NCBI RefSeq assembly: GCF_008086115.1
Contig: NZ_VSIY01000001.1
Location: forward strand, 62,001-126,000
From: Maritimibacter fusiformis
Lineage (GTDB): Bacteria; Pseudomonadota; Alphaproteobacteria; Rhodobacterales; Rhodobacteraceae
DNA length: 64,000 nucleotides
Direction: 5' to 3'
In this document: piece after piece, positions 36,934 to 45,698 of the stretch
Numbering within the stretch: the stretch's first letter is position 1
Layout of the letters: each line of letters opens with the position of its first letter
The notes under the pieces: model-generated
Databases searched by the model: none
Told to the model about the DNA's origin: nothing
What the model saw: the letters and a program-made list of their open reading frames with translations, nothing else
Translations under genes and position numbers: made by a program

Positions 36934-38868
36934 TCATTCCTCCTCGAGCGCCACCAGCGCCGCCCCGGCCTCCACCTGCTGTCCGGCCACCGCCAGAACC
37001 TCGGAAATCACCCCGTCGCGCGGTGCGACCAGCGTATGCTCCATCTTCATCGCCTCCAGCACCGCCAGCTTGTCGCCCGCGACCACCGCCTGCCCGGCCT
37101 CGGCGAACACCGCCTTGACCAGCCCCGGCATCGGCGCCTCGACCAGGTTGCCCCCGGCCCCGGCCGCCGCCGCCACCGCCAGCGGGTCGACGATGTCGAA
37201 CCCGTGCCCGGCACCCGAGAAGACCGTGACCAGCCCCCCGGTCACCACCACCGAAGGCGCGCGAACCCCGTCAAGCACCCAGCCCGCCGCACCGCGCCGC
37301 GCCTCGACCACGTCGTCGCGGATGGTCACCCGCGCCGCATTGGGCCCGGCCAGCGCGATCACCACCGCGAAGCTGTCCCCGCCGCGCGCCAGCCGGATCG
37401 TGCGTTTGAGAGGCGCCCAGAGCGTGAAGCCGGTTTCGCCCTGCGCCGCCCCGGTCAGCCCCGCCGCTGCCAGCGCCGCGAGCGCCACGTCGCGCGGTGT
37501 GGGCCCGGGTGCATCCACCAGCGCCGCCAGGTCACGCTCGATCAACCCGGTGTCGACCTCGCCCGAGGCAAAGCCCTCATGCGCGCAAAGCGCCGAGAGA
37601 AAACCGATATTGGTGACCGTTCCGGCCACCTCGGTGCCCGCCAGCGCCGCGCGCATCTTCGCCAGAGCCACCGCCCGGGTCGGGCCGTGGGTGACGATCT
37701 TGGCGATCATCGGGTCGTAGAACGGGCTGACCGCATCGCCCGAGCGCACGCCCGTGTCGGCCCGGCACCCGGGCGCGAAGGCCAGGTGCGCAAGCGTGCC
37801 GGTGGCGGGCAGAAAGCCTTTGGGCACGTCCTCGGCATAAAGCCGCGCCTCGAAGGAATGGCCGTTTATCGTGAGGTCGGCCTGCGTCGCGGGCAAGCTC
37901 TCGCCTGCCGCCACACGCAATTGCCATTCGACGAGATCGACGCCGGTGATCGCCTCGGTCACCGGATGTTCGACTTGGAGCCGCGTGTTCATCTCCATGA
38001 ACCAGAAGCCCTCGGGGTGCAGCCCCCTGGCCCCGTCGACGATGAACTCCACCGTCCCCGCGCCGCTGTAGCCGATCGCCTCGGCGGCACGCACCGCCGC
38101 GCGCCCCATTGCGGCGCGCATGTCCTCGGTCATGCCGGGTGCCGGGGCTTCCTCGATCACCTTCTGGTGGCGGCGCTGGAGCGAGCAGTCGCGCTCGAAC
38201 AGATGCAGCGCGCGGTTGCCGTCGCCGAACACCTGCACCTCGATATGGCGCGGTTTTTCCACGAATTTCTCGACCAGCACGGCGTCGTTGCCAAAGGCGG
38301 TCCTGGCCTCGCCGCGCGCCGAGGCCAGGGCTTCGGCAAAATCCCCGGCCCGCGTCACCTTGCGCATGCCCTTGCCGCCGCCGCCCGCCACCGCCTTGAT
38401 CAGGACCGGGTAGCCGATGGCCTCCGCCGCCCCCGCCAGATGTTCGTCGTCCTGGTTTTCACCGTGATAGCCCGGCACCACCGGCACCCCGGCCTCTTCC
38501 ATCAGCGCCTTGGCCGCGTCCTTCAGCCCCATCGCCCGGATCGCGCTGGCCGAGGGGCCGATGAACACCAGCCCGGCAGCCTCGACCGCCTCGACGAAGG
38601 CGGGGTTCTCGGACAGGAAGCCGTAGCCCGGATGGATCGCCTGCGCGCCGGTCGCCCTGGCCGCCGCGATGATGGTGTCGCCGCGCAGGTAGCTGTCGGC
38701 GGGGGCGGCCCCGCCGATATGCACCGCCTCGTCCGCCATCGCCACATGGCGCGCGGCCGCGTCGGCGTCGGAATAGACCGCGACGGTTGCCACCCCCATC
38801 CGGCGGGCGCTGTCGATCACCCGGCAGGCGATTTCGCCCCGGTTGGCAATCAGGATCTTGTCAAACAT
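36934..38868 (-). CDS. mccA: Methylcrotonyl-CoA carboxylase, biotin-containing alpha subunit
   Basis: Carboxylates biotin with ATP and bicarbonate for the beta subunit, in the 3-methylcrotonyl-CoA step of leucine degradation; 644 aa. The biotin carboxylase domain starts [20 protein letters not shown], with the ATP-grasp loop [14 protein letters not shown] near residue 160 and [20 protein letters not shown] near residue 288. The biotin carrier domain at the C-terminus has [11 protein letters not shown] near residue 610 (lysine is the biotin site). Its 5' end overlaps the macro-domain gene by 8 nt. It depends on BirA (16309-17073) for activation. Confidence 0.93.
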   Translation of the reverse strand: MFDKILIANRGEIACRVIDSARRMGVATVAVYSDADAAARHVAMADEAVHIGGAAPADSYLRGDTIIAAARATGAQAIHPGYGFLSENPAFVEAVEAAGLVFIGPSASAIRAMGLKDAAKALMEEAGVPVVPGYHGENQDDEHLAGAAEAIGYPVLIKAVAGGGGKGMRKVTRAGDFAEALASARGEARTAFGNDAVLVEKFVEKPRHIEVQVFGDGNRALHLFERDCSLQRRHQKVIEEAPAPGMTEDMRAAMGRAAVRAAEAIGYSGAGTVEFIVDGARGLHPEGFWFMEMNTRLQVEHPVTEAITGVDLVEWQLRVAAGESLPATQADLTINGHSFEARLYAEDVPKGFLPATGTLAHLAFAPGCRADTGVRSGDAVSPFYDPMIAKIVTHGPTRAVALAKMRAALAGTEVAGTVTNIGFLSALCAHEGFASGEVDTGLIERDLAALVDAPGPTPRDVALAALAAAGLTGAAQGETGFTLWAPLKRTIRLARGGDSFAVVIALAGPNAARVTIRDDVVEARRGAAGWVLDGVRAPSVVVTGGLVTVFSGAGHGFDIVDPLAVAAAAGAGGNLVEAPMPGLVKAVFAEAGQAVVAGDKLAVLEAMKMEHTLVAPRDGVISEVLAVAGQQVEAGAALVALEEE

Positions 38869-39376
38869 CTCGCCTCTCTTTCAGGGCCAGACGATGCGCC
38901 TCGGCGCTCGCCTCGGAATAACAGCACATGACGATGCGGCGGGGCCGTTCGTGGCTTTCGGACCAGGCCAGAACCTCGGCCATGGCGACCTGCGCGGCGG
39001 CCTGTGGCGGGTAGCCGTAAACCCCGGTCGAGATCGCCGGAAAGGCGATGCTGTCGCAGCCGGCGGCTTCCGCCAGCGTCAGGCTCTGGCGGTAGCAGGA
39101 CGACAGGAACACCGCCTCGCCCTTGTCGCCGCCGTTCCAGACCGGGCCGACGGTGTGGATGACGTGGCGCGCGGGCAGATCATAGCCCGCGGTGATCCGC
39201 GCCTGCCCTGTCGGGCAACCGCCAAGCTGGCGGCATTCCTCCAGCAGCCCTGGCCCGGCGGCGCGGTGAATGGCCCCGTCGACCCCGCCGCCGCCAAGAA
39301 GCGTTTCGTTGGCCGCGTTGACGATGGCGTCCACCTTGAGCGTGGTGATATCGGCGGTGATGATGTCGATACTCAT
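38861..39376 (-). CDS. Macro-domain protein, probable O-acetyl-ADP-ribose deacetylase
   Basis: A 171-aa protein that is a single macro domain (YmdB/MacroD type). [20 protein letters not shown] then [20 protein letters not shown] is the ADP-ribose binding and catalytic block, and [20 protein letters not shown] near residue 115 is the second loop. Such enzymes remove acetyl or ADP-ribose groups. It lies between mccB and mccA, overlapping mccA by 8 nt, so it is made with the leucine pathway. A link to acyl-CoA/sirtuin metabolism is speculative. The start at ATG 39376 overlaps a tiny upstream reading frame by 4 nt. Confidence 0.9.
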   Translation of the reverse strand: MSIDIITADITTLKVDAIVNAANETLLGGGGVDGAIHRAAGPGLLEECRQLGGCPTGQARITAGYDLPARHVIHTVGPVWNGGDKGEAVFLSSCYRQSLTLAEAAGCDSIAFPAISTGVYGYPPQAAAQVAMAEVLAWSESHERPRRIVMCCYSEASAEAHRLALKERRDV

Positions 39377-39483
39377 GGCCGGCGCACCTCGCCCTGCGCA
39401 ATCCGGCGGCGCGCGCCGCCGGGGCAAGCGGGCGCGCGCCCGCTTTTGCGCCACGACCGCAAGGCAGGAATGCGCCGCATCAT
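39373..39483 (-). CDS. Possible 36-aa basic peptide between mccB and macro-domain gene
   Basis: A reading frame too short for routine calling fills the gap after mccB. Two tandem ATGs (39483, 39480) start [15 protein letters not shown] and the frame ends in a 4-nt ATGA overlap with the macro-domain gene. The peptide is arginine-rich with one cysteine. GAGG lies 6 nt before the first ATG. The overlap favours a translated leader or coupling peptide, but in GC-rich DNA such frames arise by chance. Confidence 0.3.
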   Translation of the reverse strand: MMRRIPALRSWRKSGRAPACPGGARRRIAQGEVRRP

Positions 39484-39487
39484 CGCC

Positions 39488-41092
39488 TCACATCCTGAAC
39501 ACGCCGAACCGCGTGTCCTCGATCGGGGCGTTCAGCGCCGCGGTGAGCGACAGGAACAAGACATCGCGCGATTTGCGCGGGTCGATGATGCCGTCGTCCC
39601 AGAGCCGGGCAGAGGCATAGAGCGGGTGCGACTGGCGCTCGAACATCTCGATAGTGGGGCGCTTGAATTCGGCCTCGTCCTCGGCCGACCACTCTTCGCC
39701 TGCCCGCTCGATGGCATCGCGCTTGACCGTCGCCAGCACCCCCGCCGCCTGTTCGCCGCCCATCACGCTGATGCGTGAATTGGGCCAGGTCCACAGGAAC
39801 CGGGGCTGGTAGGCGCGCCCCGCCATGCCGTAGTTGCCCGCCCCGAACGAGCCGCCGACCAGCATGGTGATCTTGGGCACGTTGGTCGAGGCCACCGCCG
39901 TCACCATCTTGGCGCCGTGACGCGCGATGCCTTCGTTCTCGTATTTGCGCCCGACCATGAAGCCGGTGATGTTCTGCAGGAAAATCAGCGGGATGCGGCG
40001 CTGGCTGCAAAGTTCGATGAAATGCGCGCCCTTTTGTGCGGCTTCGGAAAACAGGACACCGTTGTTGGCCACGATCCCCACCGGGCAACCCTTGAGATGG
40101 GCGAACCCCGTCACCAGAGTCTCGCCAAAGCGCGGCTTGAACTCGTCGAAGCGCGAGCCGTCGACCAGCCGCGCGATCACCTCGCGGATGTCGTAGGGCG
40201 TGCGCAGGTCGGGGGGAACCACGCCCAGCAGTTCCTCGGGGTCATAGGCCGGGTCTTCGGGCGTTTGCCAGACCACGGTGTCGGGCCTGGCCCGGTTCAG
40301 GTGCCCGAGCGCGCGCCGGGCCAGCGCCAGCGCATGTTCATCGTCCTCGGCGAGGTAATCGGCCACGCCCGACAGCCGTGTATGCACGTCGCCGCCGCCC
40401 AGGTCTTCGGCGGTCACCACCTCGCCGGTCGCGGCCTTGACCAGCGGCGGCCCGGCCAGGAAAATCGTCCCCTGTTCCTTGACGATGATGGTCACGTCCG
40501 ACATCGCCGGCACATAGGCCCCGCCCGCCGTGCAAGACCCCATCACCACCGCGATCTGCGGGATGCCCTTGGCCGACATCCGCGCCTGGTTGTAGAAGAT
40601 GCGCCCGAAATGGTCGCGGTCGGGAAAGACCTCGTCCTGGTTGGGCAGGTTGGCCCCACCCGAGTCGACCAGATAGACGCAGGGCAGGTTGCATTCCTCG
40701 GCGATCTCCTGGGCGCGCAGGTGCTTCTTGACGGTCATCGGATAGTAGGTGCCGCCCTTCACGGTGGCGTCGTTGGCGATCACCATGACCTCTTGCCCGT
40801 GAACCTGACCGATGCCCGCGATCACACCCGCCGCCGGGGCCGCGCCGTCATACATGCCATGCGCCGCCGTCGCGCCGACCTCGAGAAACGGCGCGCCGGG
40901 GTCGAGCAGGTTGGCCACCCGCTGACGCGGCAGCATCTTGCCGCGCGACACGTGGCGTGCGCGCGCCTTGTCGCCGCCGCCAAGCGCCGCGGCCTGCGCC
41001 GCCTCGTGGATGACAGCCAGCGCGTCGAGATGTCCTGCGCGGTTGGCCGCGAAGGCGTCCGAACCGGGCAGCGCCTGGGATTGGAGTTTCAT
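39488..41092 (-). CDS. mccB: Methylcrotonyl-CoA carboxylase, carboxyltransferase beta subunit
   Basis: Transfers CO2 from carboxybiotin to 3-methylcrotonyl-CoA; 534 aa. It shows the carboxyltransferase fold with [20 protein letters not shown] near residue 100, [19 protein letters not shown] near residue 185 (oxyanion loop), [19 protein letters not shown] near residue 230 and [20 protein letters not shown] near residue 370. It pairs with MccA, separated from it only by the macro-domain gene and the short frame. Confidence 0.94.
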   Translation of the reverse strand: MKLQSQALPGSDAFAANRAGHLDALAVIHEAAQAAALGGGDKARARHVSRGKMLPRQRVANLLDPGAPFLEVGATAAHGMYDGAAPAAGVIAGIGQVHGQEVMVIANDATVKGGTYYPMTVKKHLRAQEIAEECNLPCVYLVDSGGANLPNQDEVFPDRDHFGRIFYNQARMSAKGIPQIAVVMGSCTAGGAYVPAMSDVTIIVKEQGTIFLAGPPLVKAATGEVVTAEDLGGGDVHTRLSGVADYLAEDDEHALALARRALGHLNRARPDTVVWQTPEDPAYDPEELLGVVPPDLRTPYDIREVIARLVDGSRFDEFKPRFGETLVTGFAHLKGCPVGIVANNGVLFSEAAQKGAHFIELCSQRRIPLIFLQNITGFMVGRKYENEGIARHGAKMVTAVASTNVPKITMLVGGSFGAGNYGMAGRAYQPRFLWTWPNSRISVMGGEQAAGVLATVKRDAIERAGEEWSAEDEAEFKRPTIEMFERQSHPLYASARLWDDGIIDPRKSRDVLFLSLTAALNAPIEDTRFGVFRM

Positions 41093-41119
41093 GCGTGCAT
41101 CACCTTCTGCCCGTGGCCT

Positions 41120-41605
41120 TCAATAGAGCCCCACACCTTCGAGATAGATCACCTGTTCGGCGGTCATCTGCAGCAGGCACCCCGCCGTCGCCGGTCCGCC
41201 GCCGGTGCCGCCGCCCCACCACGACCGCTCATAGGCGCAGCGCCCGTCGCGGAACGCGATCCAGGCGCGTTGCATTTCGAGCAGCGCGTCGGCCTGGCTG
41301 GGGGCATAGTCGCCCGCGGTCGCGTCCATGTCGCGGGCCGCGGTCCGAACCTCGCGGTAGACCTCGTTCAGCCGCGCATCCCACCAGTCAAGCTCCAGCC
41401 CGAGGCAGGCGGACATGCCGGCGGTGGAAATGCCGCCCTCGGTCTCGGACATGCACCGCTCGGCCTCGACGCCGATGCAGGCCTTTGGGTCGTTTCCCGG
41501 CGGTGCGGCGCGACAGGCGGCGATCCGTGCGCCGTCGAACACCATGTCCTGCGCGGCGGCGGGGCTGGCGGTCAGCGCGAGGGCAAGCGCCAGATAGCGT
41601 TTCAT
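41120..41605 (-). CDS. Secreted DUF1311/LprI-like protein
   Basis: Exported protein of 161 aa. The signal peptide MKRYLALALALTASPAAAQD is clear, and ATG 41605 has GGAGTATC upstream. The mature part has six cysteines and the LprI/DUF1311 pattern CLGLELDWWDARLNEVYREV, then LLEMQRAWIAFRDGRCAYER and a final CLLQMTAEQVIYLE. Members of the family include lysozyme inhibitors; activity here is unproven. It overlaps the flavodoxin-family gene by 4 nt within the leucine cluster, where its role is not obvious. Confidence 0.8.
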   Translation of the reverse strand: MKRYLALALALTASPAAAQDMVFDGARIAACRAAPPGNDPKACIGVEAERCMSETEGGISTAGMSACLGLELDWWDARLNEVYREVRTAARDMDATAGDYAPSQADALLEMQRAWIAFRDGRCAYERSWWGGGTGGGPATAGCLLQMTAEQVIYLEGVGLY

Positions 41606-42360
41606 GCGCGATACTCCGGGTTCTCGTAGTCGAACCGGCAGCCCGCGTCCCAGGCGCGCCGGTCGTTGCCGTGGTTGGAATAGCCGCCCGCCGCTTTCAG
41701 CATCGCGGCCAGGTGCATCAGGTTCCATGTCATGATCGTGGTGTTCTTCTGGGTGAACTCGTTGTCGAACCCGGCCGGTTTGCCGTCGACCTCGTCGCCA
41801 TAACTCGGTCCCGGCCCGGCCTCGCCGATCCAGCCGCAATCGGCCTGCGGCGGGATGGAATAGCCGAGGTGGCTTAGCGCGAACCCCGTGGTCATCGCCA
41901 CATGCTTGATGCCGTCCTCGTTGCCGGTCACCACGGTGCCGCCGACCTTGCCGTAAAAGATCGACTGGCCCTTGTCGTTCAGTTCGCCCGACATGCCGTA
42001 GAGCCGTTCGATCAGCACCCGGCAGACCGAGCTTTCCTCGCCCAGCCAGATCGGCGTGCCGATCACCAGGATGTCGGCCGCCATGACCTTGTCCCAGAGC
42101 ATCGGCCAGTCGTCACGGTCCCAGCCGTGTTCGGTCATGTCGGGATAGATGCCCGGCGGCACATGGTGGTCGAGCATATGCACATGTTCGACCGTCACGC
42201 CGGATTTCTCCATGATCGCCGCCGACACGCCAAGCAGCGTTCGGGTGTGGCTTTCCTGTGCGTTCTTCTTCAGCGAGGTGTTGACAAAAAGCGCCTTCAA
42301 CCCGCTGTAATCATGCGGATTGTCGCGGCATAGCTGGTTCTGCTGGTCGGTGAGCGTCAT
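41602..42360 (-). CDS. Flavodoxin-family NAD(P)H-dependent oxidoreductase
   Basis: FMN-binding reductase of 252 aa. GLKALFVNTSLKKNAQESHT near residue 20 is the phosphate-binding loop and ADILVIGTPIWLGEESSVCR near residue 95 is the second flavin contact, as in the NADPH-dependent FMN reductase/flavodoxin-like family. GKVGGTVVTGNEDG follows. The last 70 residues are an extension (PSYGDEVDGKPAGFDNEFTQ onward). A good AGGAGG precedes ATG 42360. It lies between ivd and mccB; substrate unknown. Confidence 0.8.
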   Translation of the reverse strand: MTLTDQQNQLCRDNPHDYSGLKALFVNTSLKKNAQESHTRTLLGVSAAIMEKSGVTVEHVHMLDHHVPPGIYPDMTEHGWDRDDWPMLWDKVMAADILVIGTPIWLGEESSVCRVLIERLYGMSGELNDKGQSIFYGKVGGTVVTGNEDGIKHVAMTTGFALSHLGYSIPPQADCGWIGEAGPGPSYGDEVDGKPAGFDNEFTQKNTTIMTWNLMHLAAMLKAAGGYSNHGNDRRAWDAGCRFDYENPEYRA

Positions 42361-42447
42361 GATCGCCTCCTTTTACCTACTGCCCCAGTCCAGCGCTTCG
42401 GCGCGCAACTTGTTCCGAAAAACCGCACCGGCCGCGCGCGCTTCATC

Positions 42448-43611
42448 TTACCCCATCGCCGCCATCAACTCCCGTCCGATCAGCATCCGCCTGATCTCCG
42501 AGGTGCCCGCGCCGATCTCCATCAGCTTGGCGTCGCGGAAGATGCGGCTGACCGGGGTTTCGTTCATGAAGCCCATGCCGCCCATCGCCTGCACCGCCTG
42601 GTGTGCCACCACCATCGCCTCCTCGGAGGCATAGAGCACGCAGGCCGCCGCGTCCTGGCGCGTGACCTGGCCGCGATCGCAGGCCTTGGCCACTTCGTAG
42701 ACATAGGCGCGGGCCGAGTTCATCTTGGTATACATGTCGGCGATCTTGCCCTGCATGAGCTGGAAATCCCCAATCCGCTGGCCGAACTGCTTGCGCTGGA
42801 CCAGGTAGGGCATGATCTCGTCCATGCAGGCGGCCATGATGCCGGTGCCGATGCCCGACAGCACCACGCGCTCGTAATCGAGCCCCGACATCAGCACGCG
42901 CACGCCCTTGCCCTCTTCGCCCAGCACGTTGTCGAAGGGCACGTCCACATCCTCGAAGAAAAGCTGCGCGGTGTTCGAGCCGCGCATCCCGAGCTTGTCG
43001 AAATGCGGGCCAACGGAAAAGCCCTTCATGTCCTTCTCGACGATGAAGGCGGTCATGCCCTTCGACCCCGCGCCCGGATCGGTCTTGGCATAGACCACCA
43101 GCGTATCGGCATCCGGGCCGTTGGTGATCCAGAACTTGGTGCCGTTGAGGGTGTAGTAGCCGTTCTTCTTCTCGGCCCGAAGCTGCATCGACACCACGTC
43201 CGACCCCGCCCCCGGCTCTGACATGGCCAGCGCGCCGACATGCTCGCCCGACAGAAGCCCGGGCAGGTATTTCTGCTTCTGCTCCTCGTTGCCATTGAGC
43301 TTGATCTGGTTCACGCAAAGGTTGGAATGCGCACCGTAGGACAAGCTGACCGAGGCCGAGGCGCGGGCGATTTCCTCGGTCGCGACGACATGCGCGAGAT
43401 AGCTCATCCCCGCGCCGCCGTATTCCTCGGGGACGGTGATGCCCAGGAGGCCAAGCTCACCCATCTCGCGCCACAGGCTCGCGGGAAACTCGTTGGTCCG
43501 GTCGATCTCGGCGGCGATCGGCTTGATCCGGTCCTGGGCGAAACGGTGCACCATGTCGCGCAGCGCCGCGATGTCCTCGCCAAGGTCGAAGTTCATGGAT
43601 GCGGTGAACAT
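42448..43611 (-). CDS. ivd: Isovaleryl-CoA dehydrogenase
   Basis: FAD acyl-CoA dehydrogenase (387 aa) that oxidises isovaleryl-CoA to 3-methylcrotonyl-CoA and passes electrons to ETF. Family blocks are [20 protein letters not shown] near residue 58, [20 protein letters not shown] near residue 135 and [12 protein letters not shown] near residue 300. [20 protein letters not shown] near residue 342 and the end [14 protein letters not shown] follow. The isovaleryl specificity is inferred from the adjacent mcc and lyase genes. ATG 43611 has GGGAGGAGG upstream. A TGAAC-GCTT-GTTCA palindrome lies about 25 bp further upstream. Confidence 0.9.
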   Translation of the reverse strand: MFTASMNFDLGEDIAALRDMVHRFAQDRIKPIAAEIDRTNEFPASLWREMGELGLLGITVPEEYGGAGMSYLAHVVATEEIARASASVSLSYGAHSNLCVNQIKLNGNEEQKQKYLPGLLSGEHVGALAMSEPGAGSDVVSMQLRAEKKNGYYTLNGTKFWITNGPDADTLVVYAKTDPGAGSKGMTAFIVEKDMKGFSVGPHFDKLGMRGSNTAQLFFEDVDVPFDNVLGEEGKGVRVLMSGLDYERVVLSGIGTGIMAACMDEIMPYLVQRKQFGQRIGDFQLMQGKIADMYTKMNSARAYVYEVAKACDRGQVTRQDAAACVLYASEEAMVVAHQAVQAMGGMGFMNETPVSRIFRDAKLMEIGAGTSEIRRMLIGRELMAAMG

Positions 43612-43635
43612 GGGGCCTCCTCCCAGGGGCTTTAT

Positions 43636-43649
43636 TGAACGCTTGTTCA
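43636..43649. promoter_or_regulatory. Candidate TetR-type operator upstream of ivd
   Basis: TGAACGCTTGTTCA is an inverted repeat with perfect 5-bp arms TGAAC/GTTCA and a 4-nt centre, 25 bp before the ivd start. It resembles the GAAC-centred sites of TetR-family regulators of acyl-CoA and branched-chain amino acid catabolism. No such regulator gene is in the window. It could equally be used on the plus strand upstream of pyrC; assignment is inferential. Confidence 0.45.
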
Positions 43650-43727
43650 TTTCTAGGCGCGCGCCCGAGTCGGGTCAAGCACGATTGGCTCTGGCCCCCT
43701 GCCCCGGGCTGCGCTATTTCAGCCCCG

Positions 43728-44768
43728 ATGACCGAGAAACTGACGCTCCGCCGCCCCGACGACTGGCACCTGCATTTGCGCGACGGGGCCATGCTGCGCG
43801 CCGTTCTCCCCGAGACCGCGCGCCATTTCGCCCGCGCCATCGTGATGCCGAACCTCGTGCCGCCGGTGGTGACGGGGGCCGATGCCGCCACCTATCTCGA
43901 ACGCATCCTCGCGGCCCTGCCCGAGGGCATGGCATTCACGCCGCTGATGACGCTCTACCTGACCGAACAGACCGACCCGGCGGATGTGCGCGCGGCGGCG
44001 CAGAGCGGGCTTGTCACGGCGGTCAAGCTCTACCCGGCCGGGGCCACCACCAACTCGGCCTCGGGCGTGCGCGATTTCGACCGGGTGCGCGGCGTGCTCG
44101 AGGTGATGGCCGAGATCGGGTTGCCGCTCTGCGTGCATGGCGAGGTGACGACACCCGAGGTCGACATCTTCGACCGCGAGGCGGTGTTCATCGAGACCGT
44201 GCTCGACCCCCTGCGCCGGGCGACGCCCAGCCTGCGCGTGGTGATGGAGCATATCACCACGAAGGACGGCGCCGACTACGTGCGCGCGGGCGGCGACGAC
44301 ATCGCGGGCACGATCACCACGCATCACCTGATCATCAACCGCAACCACATCCTGGTCGGCGGGATCAGGCCGCATTACTACTGCCTGCCGGTGGCCAAAC
44401 GCGAGGAACACCGGCTGGCGCTGCGCGCCGCCGCCACCTCGGGGGATGCGCATTTCTTCCTGGGCACCGATTCCGCGCCGCACACCGACGCGCTCAAGGA
44501 ACACGCCTGCGGCTGTGCTGGGGTGTTCTCGGCCACCAACACGATGTCCTGCCTGGCCGAAGTGTTCGACCAGGACGGCGCGCTGGGGGCGCTGGAGGCG
44601 TTCACGTCGCTCAATGGCCCGGCCTTCTACGGGCTGCCGGCGAATGACGAGACCATCACGCTGGTCAAGGGCGACCCCGTCGCCTATCCGAAAAAGATCG
44701 AGACCGGCGATGGCCCGGTGACCCTGTTCGACCCCGGTTTCGCGCTGCATTGGCGGGTGGAGGCCTGA
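43728..44768 (+). CDS. pyrC: Dihydroorotase (class II)
   Basis: Cyclises carbamoyl-aspartate to dihydroorotate in pyrimidine synthesis (346 aa, zinc enzyme). [20 protein letters not shown] holds the first metal histidines, [20 protein letters not shown] near residue 98 the carboxylated lysine, and [16 protein letters not shown] near residue 170 and [20 protein letters not shown] near residue 245 the remaining ligands. ATG 43728 is chosen; the frame extends to 43635, but that upstream part is the promoter/operator region of ivd. It is followed by repeat copy B and pyrE. Confidence 0.95.
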   Translation: MTEKLTLRRPDDWHLHLRDGAMLRAVLPETARHFARAIVMPNLVPPVVTGADAATYLERILAALPEGMAFTPLMTLYLTEQTDPADVRAAAQSGLVTAVKLYPAGATTNSASGVRDFDRVRGVLEVMAEIGLPLCVHGEVTTPEVDIFDREAVFIETVLDPLRRATPSLRVVMEHITTKDGADYVRAGGDDIAGTITTHHLIINRNHILVGGIRPHYYCLPVAKREEHRLALRAAATSGDAHFFLGTDSAPHTDALKEHACGCAGVFSATNTMSCLAEVFDQDGALGALEAFTSLNGPAFYGLPANDETITLVKGDPVAYPKKIETGDGPVTLFDPGFALHWRVEA

Positions 44769-44772
44769 GTGC

Positions 44773-44850
44773 AGGGGGCGCTGCCCCCTACGTTCAGTTT
44801 GCCAAGGCAAACTGAACGCCACCCCCGGAGTATTTCGGCCAAGATGAAGG
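44773..44850 (+). repeat. Composite interspersed repeat copy B (two hairpins plus GAGTATTT module)
   Basis: Three parts in order: AGGGGGC-GCT-GCCCCCT hairpin (44773-44789); CGTTCAGTTTGCC and its exact reverse complement around AA (44791-44818, 13-bp arms); and GAGTATTTCGGCC then AAGATGAAG (44828-44849). The same three parts, inverted, lie at 60001-60074. The element fills the pyrC-pyrE gap, and its final AAGATGAAGG sits 7-8 nt before the pyrE ATG, where it may serve as ribosome site. Confidence 0.8.
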
Positions 44851-44857
44851 ACCACGC

Positions 44858-45538
44858 ATGATCCCCGCCGCTTTCCCGCCCAAGGATGAAATCGCCCGCC
44901 TGACCGCCCGGATGCTGCTGGAAATCGGCGCGGTCAATTTCCGGCCCGAAGACCCGTTCATCCTGGCCTCGGGCCTGCCCTCGCCCACCTATATCGACTG
45001 CCGCAAGCTGATCAGCTATCCGCGCATCCGCAGCGTGCTGATGGATTTCCTCGCCGTCACGGTGATGCGCGAGGCCGGGTTCGAGGCGTTCGACAACATC
45101 GCGGGGGGCGAGACGGCAGGTATTCCGTTTGCCGCCCTGGTGGCGGAGCGGCTTGCGTTGCCCATGACTTACGTTCGAAAGAAGCCCAAGGGCTACGGCA
45201 GGAACGCCCGGATCGAGGGCGCGATGGGCGAAGGCCAGCGGGTGCTGCTGATCGAGGATCTGACCACCGACGGCGGCTCCAAGCTGAGTTTCGTCGACGC
45301 GATTCGCGACACCGGGGCGACCTGCGGGCACACGGCGGTCATCTTCTATTACGACATTTTCCCCGAGACCGAGAAAACTCTTGGGGATCATGGGGTTCGC
45401 CTGCATCATCTGGCGACGTGGTGGGATGTGCTGGCCGAGGCACGCGCGCATGGCGCCTTTGACGAGGCCACGCTGGCCGAGGTCGAAACCTTCCTGAACG
45501 CACCGCGCGCCTGGCAGGATGCGCATAAAAAAGCCTGA
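44858..45538 (+). CDS. pyrE: Orotate phosphoribosyltransferase
   Basis: Joins orotate to PRPP, giving orotidine 5'-phosphate (226 aa). [20 protein letters not shown] near residue 38 is the orotate-side segment, [20 protein letters not shown] near residue 78 and [16 protein letters not shown] near residue 105 bind substrate/pyrophosphate, and [20 protein letters not shown] near residue 130 is the PRPP motif. Spaced from pyrC by a repeat element but on the same strand, so probably co-transcribed. Confidence 0.95.
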   Translation: MIPAAFPPKDEIARLTARMLLEIGAVNFRPEDPFILASGLPSPTYIDCRKLISYPRIRSVLMDFLAVTVMREAGFEAFDNIAGGETAGIPFAALVAERLALPMTYVRKKPKGYGRNARIEGAMGEGQRVLLIEDLTTDGGSKLSFVDAIRDTGATCGHTAVIFYYDIFPETEKTLGDHGVRLHHLATWWDVLAEARAHGAFDEATLAEVETFLNAPRAWQDAHKKA

Positions 45539-45618
45539 ACATCGGCACCGTTGGGCGGAAGGGCGCGCAATATCGGCCAAGTCCCTCGGCTGATCCCACC
45601 AGATGTGGTAGGGTGAAC

Positions 45619-45638
45619 TTGTGCACAGGTCATCCACA
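45619..45638. promoter_or_regulatory. Two DnaA-box-like sequences upstream of dnaB
   Basis: TTGTGCACA (45619-45627) and TCATCCACA (45630-45638) lie 60-80 bp before dnaB; the second differs from the canonical TTATCCACA at one base. The rest of the gap 45539-45698 holds no gene. Two near-matches can arise by chance, so the regulatory reading is weak. Confidence 0.3.
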
Positions 45639-45698
45639 GGAACATACATTTTGCACCCGGCACCCGGTTTGCCTAAACCGACGCCCTGAGGGGACAGC

